A stretch of 64,000 nucleotides of DNA from contig JAUXZO010000227.1 in assembly GCA_030692685.1 (NCBI GenBank), positions 1 to 64,000 on the forward strand, in the 5' to 3' direction. The notes under the pieces were generated by a model, which saw only the letters and a list, made by a program, of their open reading frames with translations, was not told where the DNA came from and did no database searches. A program made the position numbers and the translations under genes. This stretch comes from Acidovorax sp. Its GTDB lineage: Bacteria; Pseudomonadota; Gammaproteobacteria; Burkholderiales; Burkholderiaceae_C. Positions 9,567-17,331 of the stretch are shown here, in pieces (positions within the stretch are counted from its first letter, which is position 1; every line of letters starts with the position of its first letter).

Positions 9567-9582
9567 TGGCACGCAATGTGCT
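9567..9582 (+). promoter_or_regulatory. Sigma-54 (RpoN) -24/-12 promoter for the pilin gene
   Basis: The sequence TGGCACG-N4-GTGCT matches the sigma-54 consensus TGGCACG-N4-TTGCW except for one base, with the invariant GG and GC in correct spacing. It lies 68 bases before the first pilin ATG. Type IV pilin genes in proteobacteria are classically RpoN- and PilSR-dependent, so the location supports it. No activator site was identified. Confidence 0.75.
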
Positions 9583-9650
9583 GATGTCTTACTAACCTGC
9601 CGAGTAGTTCGACAGGTGCTCACTTGTCAACTGACTCCTTGGAGAATTTT

Positions 9651-10220
9651 ATGAAGCGTACCCTGCAAAAAGGTTTTACCCTGATCGAACTGATGATCGT
9701 TGTGGCGATCATTGGTATCTTGGCCGCCGTGGCCTTGCCTGCCTATCAGGACTACACGATCCGCGCACGCGTGACGGAAGGTTTGGGCCTGGCAGATAGC
9801 GCCAAGAAGGAAATTGCAACCGACGGTTCCTCTTCGGTCGGTGATCTGAGCCGCGTTGCTACGACGTGGAATGAAAAGGCTGGCAATACTGGTGCTAACA
9901 GCAAGTTCGTTAGCAGCGTCATTATCGCCCCTGCTACTGGCGTCATTACCGTGACCTTTATCCCGGCTACGCTGGGTGCTACGGGAACGATCGTTATTTC
10001 TCCTTATGTCCGCTCCGCTGCAGGTTCCGCCACCGCAGCCAGCACTGGCATTCCCTTGGCAACCGCTATGACCTCCACCCCAGCTGTGACCGGTTCGCTC
10101 GACTGGGCGTGCGGTTCTAGCACCGTCTTGTCTGCAACCAATGCGACTACCGGTGGTAATATGCCAGGTGCAGCAGCCGGAACACTGCTGGCCAAGTACG
10201 CCCCCGCTTCTTGCCGTTAA
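9651..10220 (+). CDS. pilA: Type IV major pilin (PilA/PilE type)
   Basis: The product is 189 residues. A short leader ends in Lys-Gly, and the mature protein begins FTLIELMIVVAIIGILAAVALPAYQDY, with Glu at +5; the prepilin peptidase would cut after Gly8. The C-terminus has a Cys pair (WACGSS and ASCR), the usual D-region disulfide. ATG 9651 has GGAG ten bases upstream. A sigma-54 promoter precedes the gene and a strong terminator follows, so it can be expressed alone at high level. It is assembled into pili for twitching, adhesion or DNA uptake. Confidence 0.95.
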   Translation: MKRTLQKGFTLIELMIVVAIIGILAAVALPAYQDYTIRARVTEGLGLADSAKKEIATDGSSSVGDLSRVATTWNEKAGNTGANSKFVSSVIIAPATGVITVTFIPATLGATGTIVISPYVRSAAGSATAASTGIPLATAMTSTPAVTGSLDWACGSSTVLSATNATTGGNMPGAAAGTLLAKYAPASCR

Positions 10221-10239
10221 TTCGTTTTTAACGATCCAT

Positions 10240-10266
10240 AAAAAGAGCGCTTTTGCGCTCTTTTTA
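10240..10266 (+). terminator. Rho-independent terminator between the two pilin genes
   Basis: A compact hairpin AGAGCGC-TTTT-GCGCTCT is flanked by A5 and T5, starting 19 bases after the first pilin stop. It should end most transcripts and limit read-through into the second pilin gene. Confidence 0.9.
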
Positions 10267-10331
10267 ACTTGAAGAGTCAATTCTTTCACGCAGATTTTCT
10301 GAAAACCCTCACCGGCCGTTCGGCAACAAGC

Positions 10332-10880
10332 ATGTCACGACTAAATAACGGTTTCACACTGATCGAGCTGATGGTGGTGGTAGCTATTATCGGAATACTC
10401 TCTGCTGTTGCTTTGCCAGCCTATCAAGATTTCATTATCCGCACAAGAATTGTGGAGGGGCTCCTGTTGGCAGACACCGCAAAGCTCGTTGTTGCGGCCG
10501 ATGGGGTAGGTAATTTGGACACTTTGACGCAGGCTTCTGCATCGTGGAACGCTCAGGCCGGCGGGACTGGGGCCAATAGTAAGTATGTATCCTCGGTGTT
10601 GCTCAATGCGAGCAATCCTTCTACCGGTGTCATCACTATTGCGATGAACCGGGTGACTGTGGGGGTCGGTGCGGGTCAAAATACCATTCTTCTATCACCC
10701 TACGCCCGAGATGCAGCGGGTCTGGCGATTACTTTGGCCGCAGCTCAAGCCGCTGGAACGGCAACATCGATCGATTGGGCCTGTACATCGAGCACCAAAG
10801 CCACAGCTCAAAGCCAAGGAATGGGTAGCGCTGCGCTAGGAACCGTGCAAGCCAAATATGTACCAGCGTCTTGCCGCTAA
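10332..10880 (+). CDS. Second type IV pilin (paralogue of the upstream pilin)
   Basis: The product is 182 residues. A leader of seven residues (MSRLNNG) is followed by FTLIELMVVVAIIGILSAVALPAYQDF with Glu +5. The same block order as the upstream pilin continues: SASWNAQAGGTGANSKYVSSV, a DWACTSS Cys and a final ASCR. The two proteins are clearly recent paralogues with a diverged middle. The chosen ATG (10332) gives a normal prepilin leader; an upstream in-frame start would give an odd 28-residue one. It lies after the terminator, so expression is probably lower or separately controlled. Confidence 0.92.
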   Translation: MSRLNNGFTLIELMVVVAIIGILSAVALPAYQDFIIRTRIVEGLLLADTAKLVVAADGVGNLDTLTQASASWNAQAGGTGANSKYVSSVLLNASNPSTGVITIAMNRVTVGVGAGQNTILLSPYARDAAGLAITLAAAQAAGTATSIDWACTSSTKATAQSQGMGSAALGTVQAKYVPASCR

Positions 10881-11047
10881 AGTGATTTTCCATTGCCGAT
10901 TTGTCCATCCATTTATTGTGCCAACTTGCCCAGCAACCGAAATTTGTCTAGCAATTTTCAAAACTCCATCAAAACAATGGCATTGAAAATATTCGCGGCG
11001 CAGCCAGAAAAATACTAACAAGAGTATTTATTATCAGCCCTTAGAAT

Positions 11048-11836
11048 ATGTCTTTTTATTATCGCGTGCGGGCAGCCACAAAAGTTTCGCTGATACACTT
11101 ATTATGCTCTCTGGTGGTTGTGGGGCTGATAGCATCGCTGGTCTTTCTAATATGGTACCCATACCCATACGGGCTGCTATCTGGTGGGCTGAGTCTTTTT
11201 GCGATATTGATCACTGCAGATCTGATATGCGGCCCCGTCTTGACGTTGATTCTATTTAACCCCAAAAAGCCACGTCGAGAAATAATTACCGATATAGCTC
11301 TGGTAACAGTCATTCAACTTCTTGCATTGGGCTACGGGATTCACACTGTTTATCAAGCACGTCCGCTTTTTCTGGTACACGAGATAGATCGCTTCAACGT
11401 TGTTGGAAAACCAGAATATCAAGGCCATGAAGTCGAACCGTCTTTAGCCGCGTTACCGGAGCAAATGCGTCCTGGTTGGTTTCGACGACCGATTGTTGTG
11501 GGAATTCGCGAGCCGAAAGATCCAACCGAGAGGCAAACAGTAATGTTCGACTCTTTGCAAGGAGGCCGAGACTACTCGCAACGCCCTGAATTCTACATAC
11601 CTTACGACCGGGACTATCGGAACAAGGTTTTGGCGAAGGCCAAACCGCTGAGAAAATTTCTCACGCATTATCCAGGCTTCATGGGTGAAGCATCAAACAT
11701 CGCAAAACAGACTGGAATCAGTGTAGACGAGTGCTTATTCTTACCGGTCCATCACAGACAGGACTGGATAGTGGTCCTGGATCAGTCTGCAAAAATAATA
11801 GGCTTCTTACCCGGCGATGGATTCATAGCGATGTGA
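11048..11836 (+). CDS. Type IV pilin accessory protein (TfpX/TfpZ family)
   Basis: The product is 262 residues. It has two or three N-terminal membrane segments (about 15-40, 45-70 and 85-105), with LITADLICGPVLTLILFNP between them, then a periplasmic domain of about 150 residues. This is the architecture of the TfpX/TfpY/TfpZ accessory proteins encoded next to pilin genes in Pseudomonas and Acinetobacter, where they assist assembly of particular pilin alleles. It lies 167 bases after the second pilin. The DNA is visibly richer in A+T than its surroundings, consistent with a transferred pilin-allele block. Confidence 0.8.
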   Translation: MSFYYRVRAATKVSLIHLLCSLVVVGLIASLVFLIWYPYPYGLLSGGLSLFAILITADLICGPVLTLILFNPKKPRREIITDIALVTVIQLLALGYGIHTVYQARPLFLVHEIDRFNVVGKPEYQGHEVEPSLAALPEQMRPGWFRRPIVVGIREPKDPTERQTVMFDSLQGGRDYSQRPEFYIPYDRDYRNKVLAKAKPLRKFLTHYPGFMGEASNIAKQTGISVDECLFLPVHHRQDWIVVLDQSAKIIGFLPGDGFIAM

Positions 11837-12140
11837 ATTATTCGAATCACTCTAAATATCCTAATATTTTCGGGCTGAATAAGTCAATCGACAACTGTAT
11901 GGCCCCAGAGAGAATTTTTTACTTCCAAAAATTTTCTGCCTCTTCAAAAATCTTAGCATGATGAGTCGCCCAAGCAGCAAATGTACCGAGCTACAAATAA
12001 AATAGCAGGGGACTCTCTTGCTATAGCAGCGATAGACTAGAAAATCGCTCGACACAGCCAACTCGCCGGAATAGATGAAAGCACTCTGATCAGGCGCTCA
12101 AACTGCTTCGTCGTTCACATACGACACACCTCAGCCAGGG
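11837..12140. other. Gene-free A+T-rich stretch after the pilin block
   Basis: No reading frame with recognisable content, no hairpin with a T-run and no repeat copy is seen. The base composition stays low in G+C, as in the preceding pilin accessory gene, then changes at the moaC-like remnant. It looks like the tail of the transferred pilin segment. Confidence 0.5.
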
Positions 12141-12378
12141 AAAAGCTTCCTGATTTTCCGCCAGGTTTCTCATGATCCGTACTTCATGTATTGAGATTCC
12201 CCGGTCAACAGCCTTGCACATACAGTTCCGGACTCCATCAGCGCCAAGGTCTCGGCTGCATCTCTATGCGGCCACTAGCGACTGCAACGCGGTGGGTGGC
12301 GGGCTTGGAGCCTCCCTCCACCATGCAGGCGTGGCCTTGGGAGTCGAAGTGGGTACGGGGTTACGTAGGCGTGGACAT
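12141..12378 (-). pseudogene. Decayed moaC copy with an internal deletion
   Basis: This stretch aligns on the same strand with the intact moaC at 14742-15227. Its left part (about 12147-12225) matches the moaC 3' end base by base with many substitutions, including the CCCCGGTC-ACAGC-TTGCACAT block. Its right part (about 12234-12360) matches the 5' half, including ATCAGCGCCA and TCGAAGTGGGTA. About 260 bases of the middle are missing and stops interrupt the frame. It is a non-functional duplicate of the molybdopterin gene. Confidence 0.8.
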
Positions 12379-12424
12379 GGTCGGTCGATGGGGCGAGACA
12401 TTTCACAAAAGCGACGGCATCACA

Positions 12425-12620
12425 CGGCATTCACACGAATCGCCGCTGTGGCGCGGCCTTTGGGATATACAAAGGATCTTCGTGCCGAATTCAAGCCAAA
12501 ATAGGCTCTAGCGCTTACTGGAAAAGCGCTAGTAGCTATGTTTTTTATCAAAAATTGTGGCGCGTTTATCCACGCCAATGGCGCACACCAGCCTGCGCAC
12601 TCTGGATGAGATTGTCTTGT
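12425..12620 (+). pseudogene. Decayed 5' fragment of the M48 protease gene
   Basis: It follows the moaC remnant exactly as the real M48 gene follows moaC. Shared landmarks with 15300-15490 are the start-region block (GCATCACACG...CGAATCGC against GCATCATACG...GGAATCGC), a copy of the palindromic repeat at the same relative place, and an AATGGC...ACCAGCCTGC block matching the residues after the signal peptide. No open frame remains beyond that point. Confidence 0.7.
12494..12551. repeat. Palindromic repeat, copy 1
   Basis: The core CTCTAGCGCTTACTGG then AAAGCGCTAGTAGCTAT is bounded by CAAAATAGG on the left and a T6 run on the right. The inverted arms are CTAGCGCTT and AAGCGCTAG. It lies inside the M48 gene remnant, at the place equivalent to copy 2. 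Confidence 0.85.
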
Positions 12621-12698
12621 GGACTACGGGCTCGGGAGCGGTGCTGTTCCATCGAACGGCTGTTTTATTGACGGCTTGTGCTGCGGCGTGCAGGCACT

Positions 12699-12857
12699 CG
12701 GCCCCGGAACGTGTGCAGTGCCCACGCGCGCATCTTCATTCAACCGATCCACCGCAACGCTCAACCCGGCGCTTACAGCTCTACGGTACCGCCCGTTTCG
12801 GACGGATACAGCACTCAGTGACCGCCCTTCATTGCAATGGAGCTGAACCATTGCTTA
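12699..12857 (-). pseudogene. Uma2-family nuclease remnant (older copy)
   Basis: This aligns with the better-preserved Uma2 fragment at 14452-14620: GGCCCCGGAACGTG...TGCCCACGCGCGCATC, CGTTTCGGACGGATACA and GCTGAACCAT all have counterparts. In the reverse-strand frame the residues RLNEDARVGTAHVPGP correspond to RLYEDALVGIEVPGP of the other copy. Only the last third of the family domain remains and the frame is degraded. No function is expected. Confidence 0.65.
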
Positions 12858-12940
12858 GGCGTTCCGTTTCGACGTGAATCGGGGTCAGATTTCAATGACA
12901 ACAACAAATTCGCCCGCAGCTCCCAGCGCGTCCACAACGG

Positions 12941-13337
12941 CTACAGGCTGATCAAGTGTTCCCCACCCGCGCCGGGTATGACGTGAAGGTTCAGCCGGGC
13001 ATCAAAGCTAACAAAGCAGCATTGGTGACGCACGGCGGGGCCCAGCAGGTGCTGCCAGTGCACTTGGCTGGCGTCCAGCACGCTGCAGTCGTGGGCCAGA
13101 AAGGCGTGCGCGGGGTGGGCAGCAGCTTGTGCCAGGCGGCTGGCGACGGCGGTCAGTGGCAAAGCTAGGGGGGTGGGCGGGCTGGGCCATGATGCGCAAG
13201 CAGCCGTTTTGCGTTAGCGGGCAGGAGGCCCAGCCGTGTGCAATCCCCTGCTACAGCCATTGGGTGGCACGTGCGTGGTGCATGTGCGCCGCATCCAGCA
13301 AGGCGATCAGGACACTGACGTCCAACAGGGCGCGCAT
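12941..13337 (-). pseudogene. VapC-like PIN toxin pseudogene
   Basis: Reading from ATG 13337 gives MRALLDVSVLIALLDAAHMH, the N-terminus of a PIN-domain toxin with its first metal Asp. An in-frame TAG follows at codon 29 (13251-13253). The frame continues HGWASCPLTQNGCLRIMAQPAHP, then a single-base shift near 13160 moves the rest to another frame (LAHDCSVLDASQVHWQHLLGP). About 13 codons normally found after LLGP are missing before FVSFDARLNLHVIPGAG. Three independent lesions show the gene is dead. Confidence 0.85.
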
Positions 13338-13340
13338 GGC

Positions 13341-13592
13341 CTAAACGCCGTTGGCAGCGCGCAGGCGATTGATCAGATCTTTGCTGACCACGGCCCCGCG
13401 CGATTCAAAGGGTATGAATCCTGTCGCTGTAGCTATGGTCGGCAGGCCCTGGGCACCCTGCGTTGCAGCGCCTCCCGTCGGCGCTTAGCGCACCAGACGC
13501 GAAATGACTTTGCCCAAGCAGGTGTTTTCTGCGCGCACTATTTCCTTGGCGGCGATCAAGGCGCCGCAGTCCAGATCAATAATGGTGCGCAT
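13341..13592 (-). pseudogene. VapB-like antitoxin pseudogene paired with the dead toxin
   Basis: From ATG 13592 the frame reads MRTIIDLDCGALIAAKEIVRAEN and ends at TAG 13341-13343, 84 codons in all. It is the size and style of a ribbon-helix-helix antitoxin, with a tail containing GFIPFESRGAVVSKDLINRLR. A single in-frame TAA at codon 36 (13485-13487) interrupts it. The dead toxin ATG follows three bases after the stop, preserving the normal antitoxin-toxin order. It is not translatable in full. Confidence 0.8.
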
Positions 13593-13704
13593 GGCGGGCC
13601 TCTTTCTTCTCTCTAAAGCATCTTGATCCGATTGCACCGGACGACAGAGTTTTTGCGGCCAAGCACGATGGTCTATACAACGAGTTACCCTCGCCCTCTT
13701 TCGG

Positions 13705-14127
13705 TCATGGGGCGTCCCAGGGATTGAGAATCGTCACGCCGGATGATTGGAAATCAGCCACGTTTCTCGTTACCAATGTGATGCCATGAACGAGCGCGGT
13801 GGCTGCAATCAGGCTGTCCATGGCCGGGCGTGGGTTGGGCACATGGAGCGCAGCGCTGCGCTGCGCAACGGCGGTATCCACCGGCAGGATGCGGCCGGCG
13901 AAGGCAGGCAACACGTGGCTTTCAAACCAAGCCCGGAAAACAGCGCCTTGTGGTGGGTCGCGGCGTTCGACCAATAACACGCCCATTTCCAGTTCCTGCA
14001 CGGTGATGGCCGACACATACAGGTCAACGGCATCCACGCTGTCGGCCCATTGCGCCACATTCTTATCGGCCCGGCCAAGGCGAATTTTTCGCAGTTCAGA
14101 AACCACATTGGTATCAAGCAGGAACAT
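13705..14127 (-). CDS. vapC: VapC-family PIN-domain ribonuclease toxin
   Basis: The product is 140 residues and forms a complete PIN domain. The acidic residues expected for metal binding are present: Asp5 in LLDTNVVSE, Glu45 in VQELEMG, Asp104 in AMDSLIAAT and Asp125 in NVADF. Such toxins cut tRNA or rRNA when their antitoxin is degraded. Its ATG overlaps the antitoxin stop (ATGA), the typical coupled arrangement. It sits in a decayed accessory region but is itself intact. Confidence 0.93.
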   Translation of the reverse strand: MFLLDTNVVSELRKIRLGRADKNVAQWADSVDAVDLYVSAITVQELEMGVLLVERRDPPQGAVFRAWFESHVLPAFAGRILPVDTAVAQRSAALHVPNPRPAMDSLIAATALVHGITLVTRNVADFQSSGVTILNPWDAP

Positions 14128-14381
14128 CAGGAAAAGTCCACAGGCCGTGCCGGTTCAAGCGAGCGCGAGATATCCAAATCAACCTCAGCGATACCCGGCA
14201 TTGCCAGCAAATCGGCAATTTTCTGGTGGCTGGCAGTAATGCGCTGATAAAGCTCCATGCTCATCAGCACATGGGCAGGTCGGCCCCGGTCTGTGATGAA
14301 CACCGGGCCATGGTTTGCGGCCCGTTTCGCCTCGCTCGCCCCTTGGTTGAACTCACGGCTGGATAAGGTGGTGATGGTCAT
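14127..14381 (-). CDS. Phd/YefM-family antitoxin
   Basis: The product is 84 residues. The N-terminus MTITTLSSREFNQGASEAKRAA and the following GPVFITDRGRPAHVLMSMELYQ are the DNA-binding half of Phd/YefM antitoxins. The C-terminal tail (LDISRSLEPARPVDFS) would wrap the toxin. ATG 14381 is preceded by GAGGTG and is preferred to an upstream start that would add 18 non-family residues. It probably represses its own operon. The toxin gene starts within its stop codon. Confidence 0.92.
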   Translation of the reverse strand: MTITTLSSREFNQGASEAKRAANHGPVFITDRGRPAHVLMSMELYQRITASHQKIADLLAMPGIAEVDLDISRSLEPARPVDFS

Positions 14382-14705
14382 GTTGACACCTCGCATGCTT
14401 GAAATTTGTAGAGATGTTACTACATGCCAAAACAAAGGGGCGGAAGACGGGGTACATCATCGGCCCGGGCACCTCAATGCCCACGAGCGCATCCTCATAC
14501 AACCGTTTCCATCCCACGCAGAGCCCCACACTGGCAAACTGCACCGCGTGACCCGCTTCGGACGGATACAACACCCCGTGGCCACCCTCATCGCGCCGAA
14601 CCATATCGATGCTGACGCGCTCTATGTCGACCAGCGCGTACTCGTGCGGGCTGGGCAGTTTGCGGCAGGCAGCAAACTTGGCAACCCGGTCGTAAGCGGC
14701 GATGT
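14353..14705 (-). pseudogene. Truncated Uma2-family nuclease (C-terminal half only)
   Basis: The reverse-strand frame reads YDRVAKFAACRKLPSPHEYALVD, then VLYPSEAGHAVQFASVGLCVGWKRLYEDALV, which is the C-terminal half of the Uma2/DUF820 restriction-endonuclease-like fold. The catalytic first half is absent; the fragment ends 37 bases from the moaC stop. There is no proper start and the frame runs on into the antitoxin start, overlapping it by 29 bases. It is a remnant, and a second more decayed copy lies at 12699-12857. Confidence 0.7.
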
Positions 14706-14741
14706 TTGGGGAGTGCAGCCATGAAGACGGCGTCCGTCATC

Positions 14742-15227
14742 TCACGCCACAAAACTCCCCGACTTGCCCCCGTGCTTTTCCAGCACGCGCACGCCGTGGA
14801 TGGACATGCCCCGGTCCACAGCTTTGCACATGTCGTAGATGGTGAGCAGAGCGATCTGCACGGCGGTGAGGGCTTCCATCTCGACGCCGGTGGGGCCTAC
14901 GGTTTCTACGGTTGCAGAACAAAATATGCCGGTAGCGCCCGACTGGTGTGCGCTGGCAGCTTCAAATTCAATAGCAACGCGGGTGAGGGCGAGCGGGTGG
15001 CAAAGCGGGATGAGGTCGCTGGTTTTCTTGGCGGCCATGATGCCGGCGATACGGGCAATGCCGAGCACGTCGCCTTTTTTTGCGCTGCCCGCTTCGATCA
15101 GCGCCAGAGTGGCGGGCAGCATGTCGATGCGCCCGCATGCTACGGCAATGCGGTGCGTGGCGGCTTTGGCGGCGACGTCCACCATGTGGGCCTGGCCCTG
15201 GGCGTCGAAGTGGGTAAGTGCGGACAT
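14742..15227 (-). CDS. moaC: Cyclic pyranopterin monophosphate synthase
   Basis: The product is 161 residues, normal for MoaC. Family motifs are HMVDVAAKAATHRIA, KKGDVLGIARIAGIMAAKKTSDLIPLCHPL and the C-terminal DMCKAVDRGMSI...LEKHGGKSG. It makes cyclic pyranopterin monophosphate in molybdenum cofactor synthesis together with MoaA. No other molybdopterin gene is in the window. It diverges from the M48 protease gene, with 82 bases between. A decayed duplicate lies at 12.1-12.4 kb. Confidence 0.97.
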   Translation of the reverse strand: MSALTHFDAQGQAHMVDVAAKAATHRIAVACGRIDMLPATLALIEAGSAKKGDVLGIARIAGIMAAKKTSDLIPLCHPLALTRVAIEFEAASAHQSGATGIFCSATVETVGPTGVEMEALTAVQIALLTIYDMCKAVDRGMSIHGVRVLEKHGGKSGSFVA

Positions 15228-15309
15228 GGGGTAGTGACCGGTTAAAGCGGGTGAGGCGGATGAAACGGGTGCGGGGGGAAACTTTGCAAGGACGGGGCAT
15301 CATACGTTC

Positions 15310-16908
15310 ATGTGGAATCGCAAACGCACCCCTTTTGGCTTTCTGGCTGTCGTCTTCATGACTCTCTCAGGGCATAAGCCAAAATGGCCTCCAGCGCTTA
15401 CTGGTATTGCGCTACTAGCTTCTCTAGTTATAGCAACTGGTGCGTGCGCAGTGGCCCCTGCAATGGCCCAGACCAGCCTGCCCACGCTGGGCGACCCCAG
15501 CGACCTCACCACCAGCGCAGAACGCCGCCTGGGCGACCGCATCATCCGCGAGCTGTACCGCGACCCGGACTACATCGACGACCCCATCCTTTCTGAATAC
15601 GTGCAAAGCCTTTGGCAGCCGTTGATGGCCGCCGCGCGGACCCGGGGGGAGTTGTCGCCGGAGCTGGACGAACGGTTTGCGTGGGAAATCCTGCTGGGAA
15701 GGGACCGCACAGTGAACGCCTTTGCCTTGCCAGGCGGCTATCTGGGTGTGCATCTTGGCTTGATCGGGGTCGTGACAACGCGGGATGAACTGGCGTCCGT
15801 TCTCGCACACGAGCTCAGCCACGTCACGCAACGCCACATTTCGCGCCTGATCACCCAGCAGAGCAAACAAACACCGCTGTTGTTGGGCGCGATGATTCTG
15901 GGCGCCCTGGCTGCCAGCAAGAACCCGGGCGCAACGCAGGCGCTTGTGGTGGGCGGGCAGGCGCTGGCGATGCAAAACCAGCTCAACTTCTCGCGCGACA
16001 TGGAGCGCGAGGCAGACCGGATTGGCTATGGCTTGATGGCGCCTGCAGGTTTTGCGCCCCAGGGTTTTGTCAGCATGTTCGACAAGCTGCAGCAAGCCAA
16101 CCGGTTGAACGACAACGGTTCATGGCCTTACCTGCGCAGCCACCCCTTGACCACAGAGCGCATGGCGGACATGCAGTCCCGCGTTCCTCCCAATGCAACC
16201 ACCCAATCGCCCCGCTCCGACGCAACGCTGGAGCACGCGATGGTCGCTGCAAGGGCACGTGTGCTGTCGAACCCCGGGGTTGACGCGCTGCGCCAGTGGA
16301 TTGCTGAGCCCCAAAGCACGGGTTTTGCCAGCCAGCCTGTGGCCCGGCGCGCAGGCGTGCTGTATGCGGCGGCGCTGAGCAGCCACCAGTTGCGGGATGC
16401 CTCAGGCGCACGGACGACTGCCAAACAACTCGACGACCTGACGCGCCAAGACCCGTCAGCCCACCGGTTGGTACGCCTGCTGCACGCAGAAATTGAACTG
16501 GCTGCCGGCAATGCGGACGCCGCACTGAGCGCGCTGCCCGAAAGGGACGCAACCACCCGCCGGCCTGAACTGGCGCTGCGAACGCAGGCCCTGCTCCGCG
16601 CGGGTCGGGCCGGTGACGGCACCGGGGCGCTGCAAACCTGGGTGGCCACGCACCCCCGAGATGCTGCCGCCTGGCAATGGCTGGCGACTGCCTGGCAAGC
16701 GCAGAACCAGCCGCTGCGCGCGATACGCGCGGAAGCGGAAGCTCATGCGGCGCGGTACGACTACGCTGCTGCGGTAGACCGATTCAAGGCGGGTCAGGAC
16801 GTGGCGCGCCGTGGGGGCGCGGCGGCGGACCACATTGAGGCGTCCATCATCGACACACGGCTGCGTGCCGTGGAGCTACTTCTTCGAGAACAAACCGCCG
16901 AGCGCTGA
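15310..16908 (+). CDS. BepA-like M48 zinc metalloprotease with C-terminal TPR region
   Basis: The product is 532 residues. A signal peptide (about 1-53) ends near AMAQ. The M48 peptidase domain (about 65-270) has the zinc motif VLAHELSHVTQRH and the third ligand in MEREADRIG. Helical TPR-like repeats fill residues 290-520. This matches periplasmic BepA/YfgC, which helps assemble or degrade outer-membrane beta-barrel proteins such as LptD. The hydrophobic core of the signal peptide is encoded by a palindromic repeat copy. The 3' end overlaps the convergent holin-like gene by 33 bases. Confidence 0.93.
   Translation: MWNRKRTPFGFLAVVFMTLSGHKPKWPPALTGIALLASLVIATGACAVAPAMAQTSLPTLGDPSDLTTSAERRLGDRIIRELYRDPDYIDDPILSEYVQSLWQPLMAAARTRGELSPELDERFAWEILLGRDRTVNAFALPGGYLGVHLGLIGVVTTRDELASVLAHELSHVTQRHISRLITQQSKQTPLLLGAMILGALAASKNPGATQALVVGGQALAMQNQLNFSRDMEREADRIGYGLMAPAGFAPQGFVSMFDKLQQANRLNDNGSWPYLRSHPLTTERMADMQSRVPPNATTQSPRSDATLEHAMVAARARVLSNPGVDALRQWIAEPQSTGFASQPVARRAGVLYAAALSSHQLRDASGARTTAKQLDDLTRQDPSAHRLVRLLHAEIELAAGNADAALSALPERDATTRRPELALRTQALLRAGRAGDGTGALQTWVATHPRDAAAWQWLATAWQAQNQPLRAIRAEAEAHAARYDYAAAVDRFKAGQDVARRGGAAADHIEASIIDTRLRAVELLLREQTAER
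15377..15425. repeat. Palindromic repeat, copy 2, inside the M48 signal-peptide codons
   Basis: AAGCCAAAATGGCCTCCAGC followed by GCTTACTGG and GCGCTACTAGCT aligns closely with copy 1. Here it is read in frame as part of LTGIALLAS in the signal peptide of the M48 protease. Some arm bases have diverged (TATTGCGCTA). Confidence 0.75.
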
Positions 16909-17229
16909 TTCGATCAGCACACTCAGCACGGAATAAATCAGCGAGCCCACCAAGGCTGCGACAAAACCGTTGACCTGAAACCCATCCAGCACGGTGGCCG
17001 CAGCCCAGAACATCAGGGCATTGATCACAAACAGGAACAGACCCAGGGTGACGATGGTGACGGGCAGCGTCAGCAGCACCAACACCGGCCGCAGCACGAC
17101 GTTGAACAGGCCGATGACAAAAGCCGCGATCAACGCTGAAGTGAAACTCTGCACTTCCACGCCGCTGTAGACATAGGCCACAAACAGCAGCGATGCGGCG
17201 CTGAGCAACCATTTGATTAGAATTTTCAT
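16876..17229 (-). CDS. Small four-helix membrane protein (phage-holin-family/DUF360 type)
   Basis: The product is 117 residues with four hydrophobic helices and almost no loops: LLSAASLLFVAYVYSGV, ALIAAFVIGLFNVVLRPVL, ILVTLGLFLFVINALMFW-like and FVAALVGSLIYSVLSVL. Chromosomal proteins of this family are annotated as phage holin family 4 but are common in bacteria without any prophage nearby. No phage gene is present here, so a lysis role is unlikely. It converges on the M48 gene with a 33-base overlap. Function is unknown. Confidence 0.85.
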   Translation of the reverse strand: MKILIKWLLSAASLLFVAYVYSGVEVQSFTSALIAAFVIGLFNVVLRPVLVLLTLPVTIVTLGLFLFVINALMFWAAATVLDGFQVNGFVAALVGSLIYSVLSVLIESALGGLFSKK

Positions 17230-17331
17230 GGCGGGAGAATAGCACCGAGGCCAGGTTCGGACTATGACGGCTACGGGTTGCGCGGCCCTTTGGGTGGCTC
17301 TTTGGAACTATCTTGAACCGCTACCTGCGGT

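Noticed and set aside
12172..12504. A 110-codon plus-strand frame
   Set aside because: It is the antisense reading of the moaC remnant; the same residues appear in the antisense frame of the intact moaC gene.
16876..17229. A prophage remnant suggested by the holin-family name
   Set aside because: No other phage gene, attachment site or tRNA target is nearby, and chromosomal proteins of this family are common without phage.
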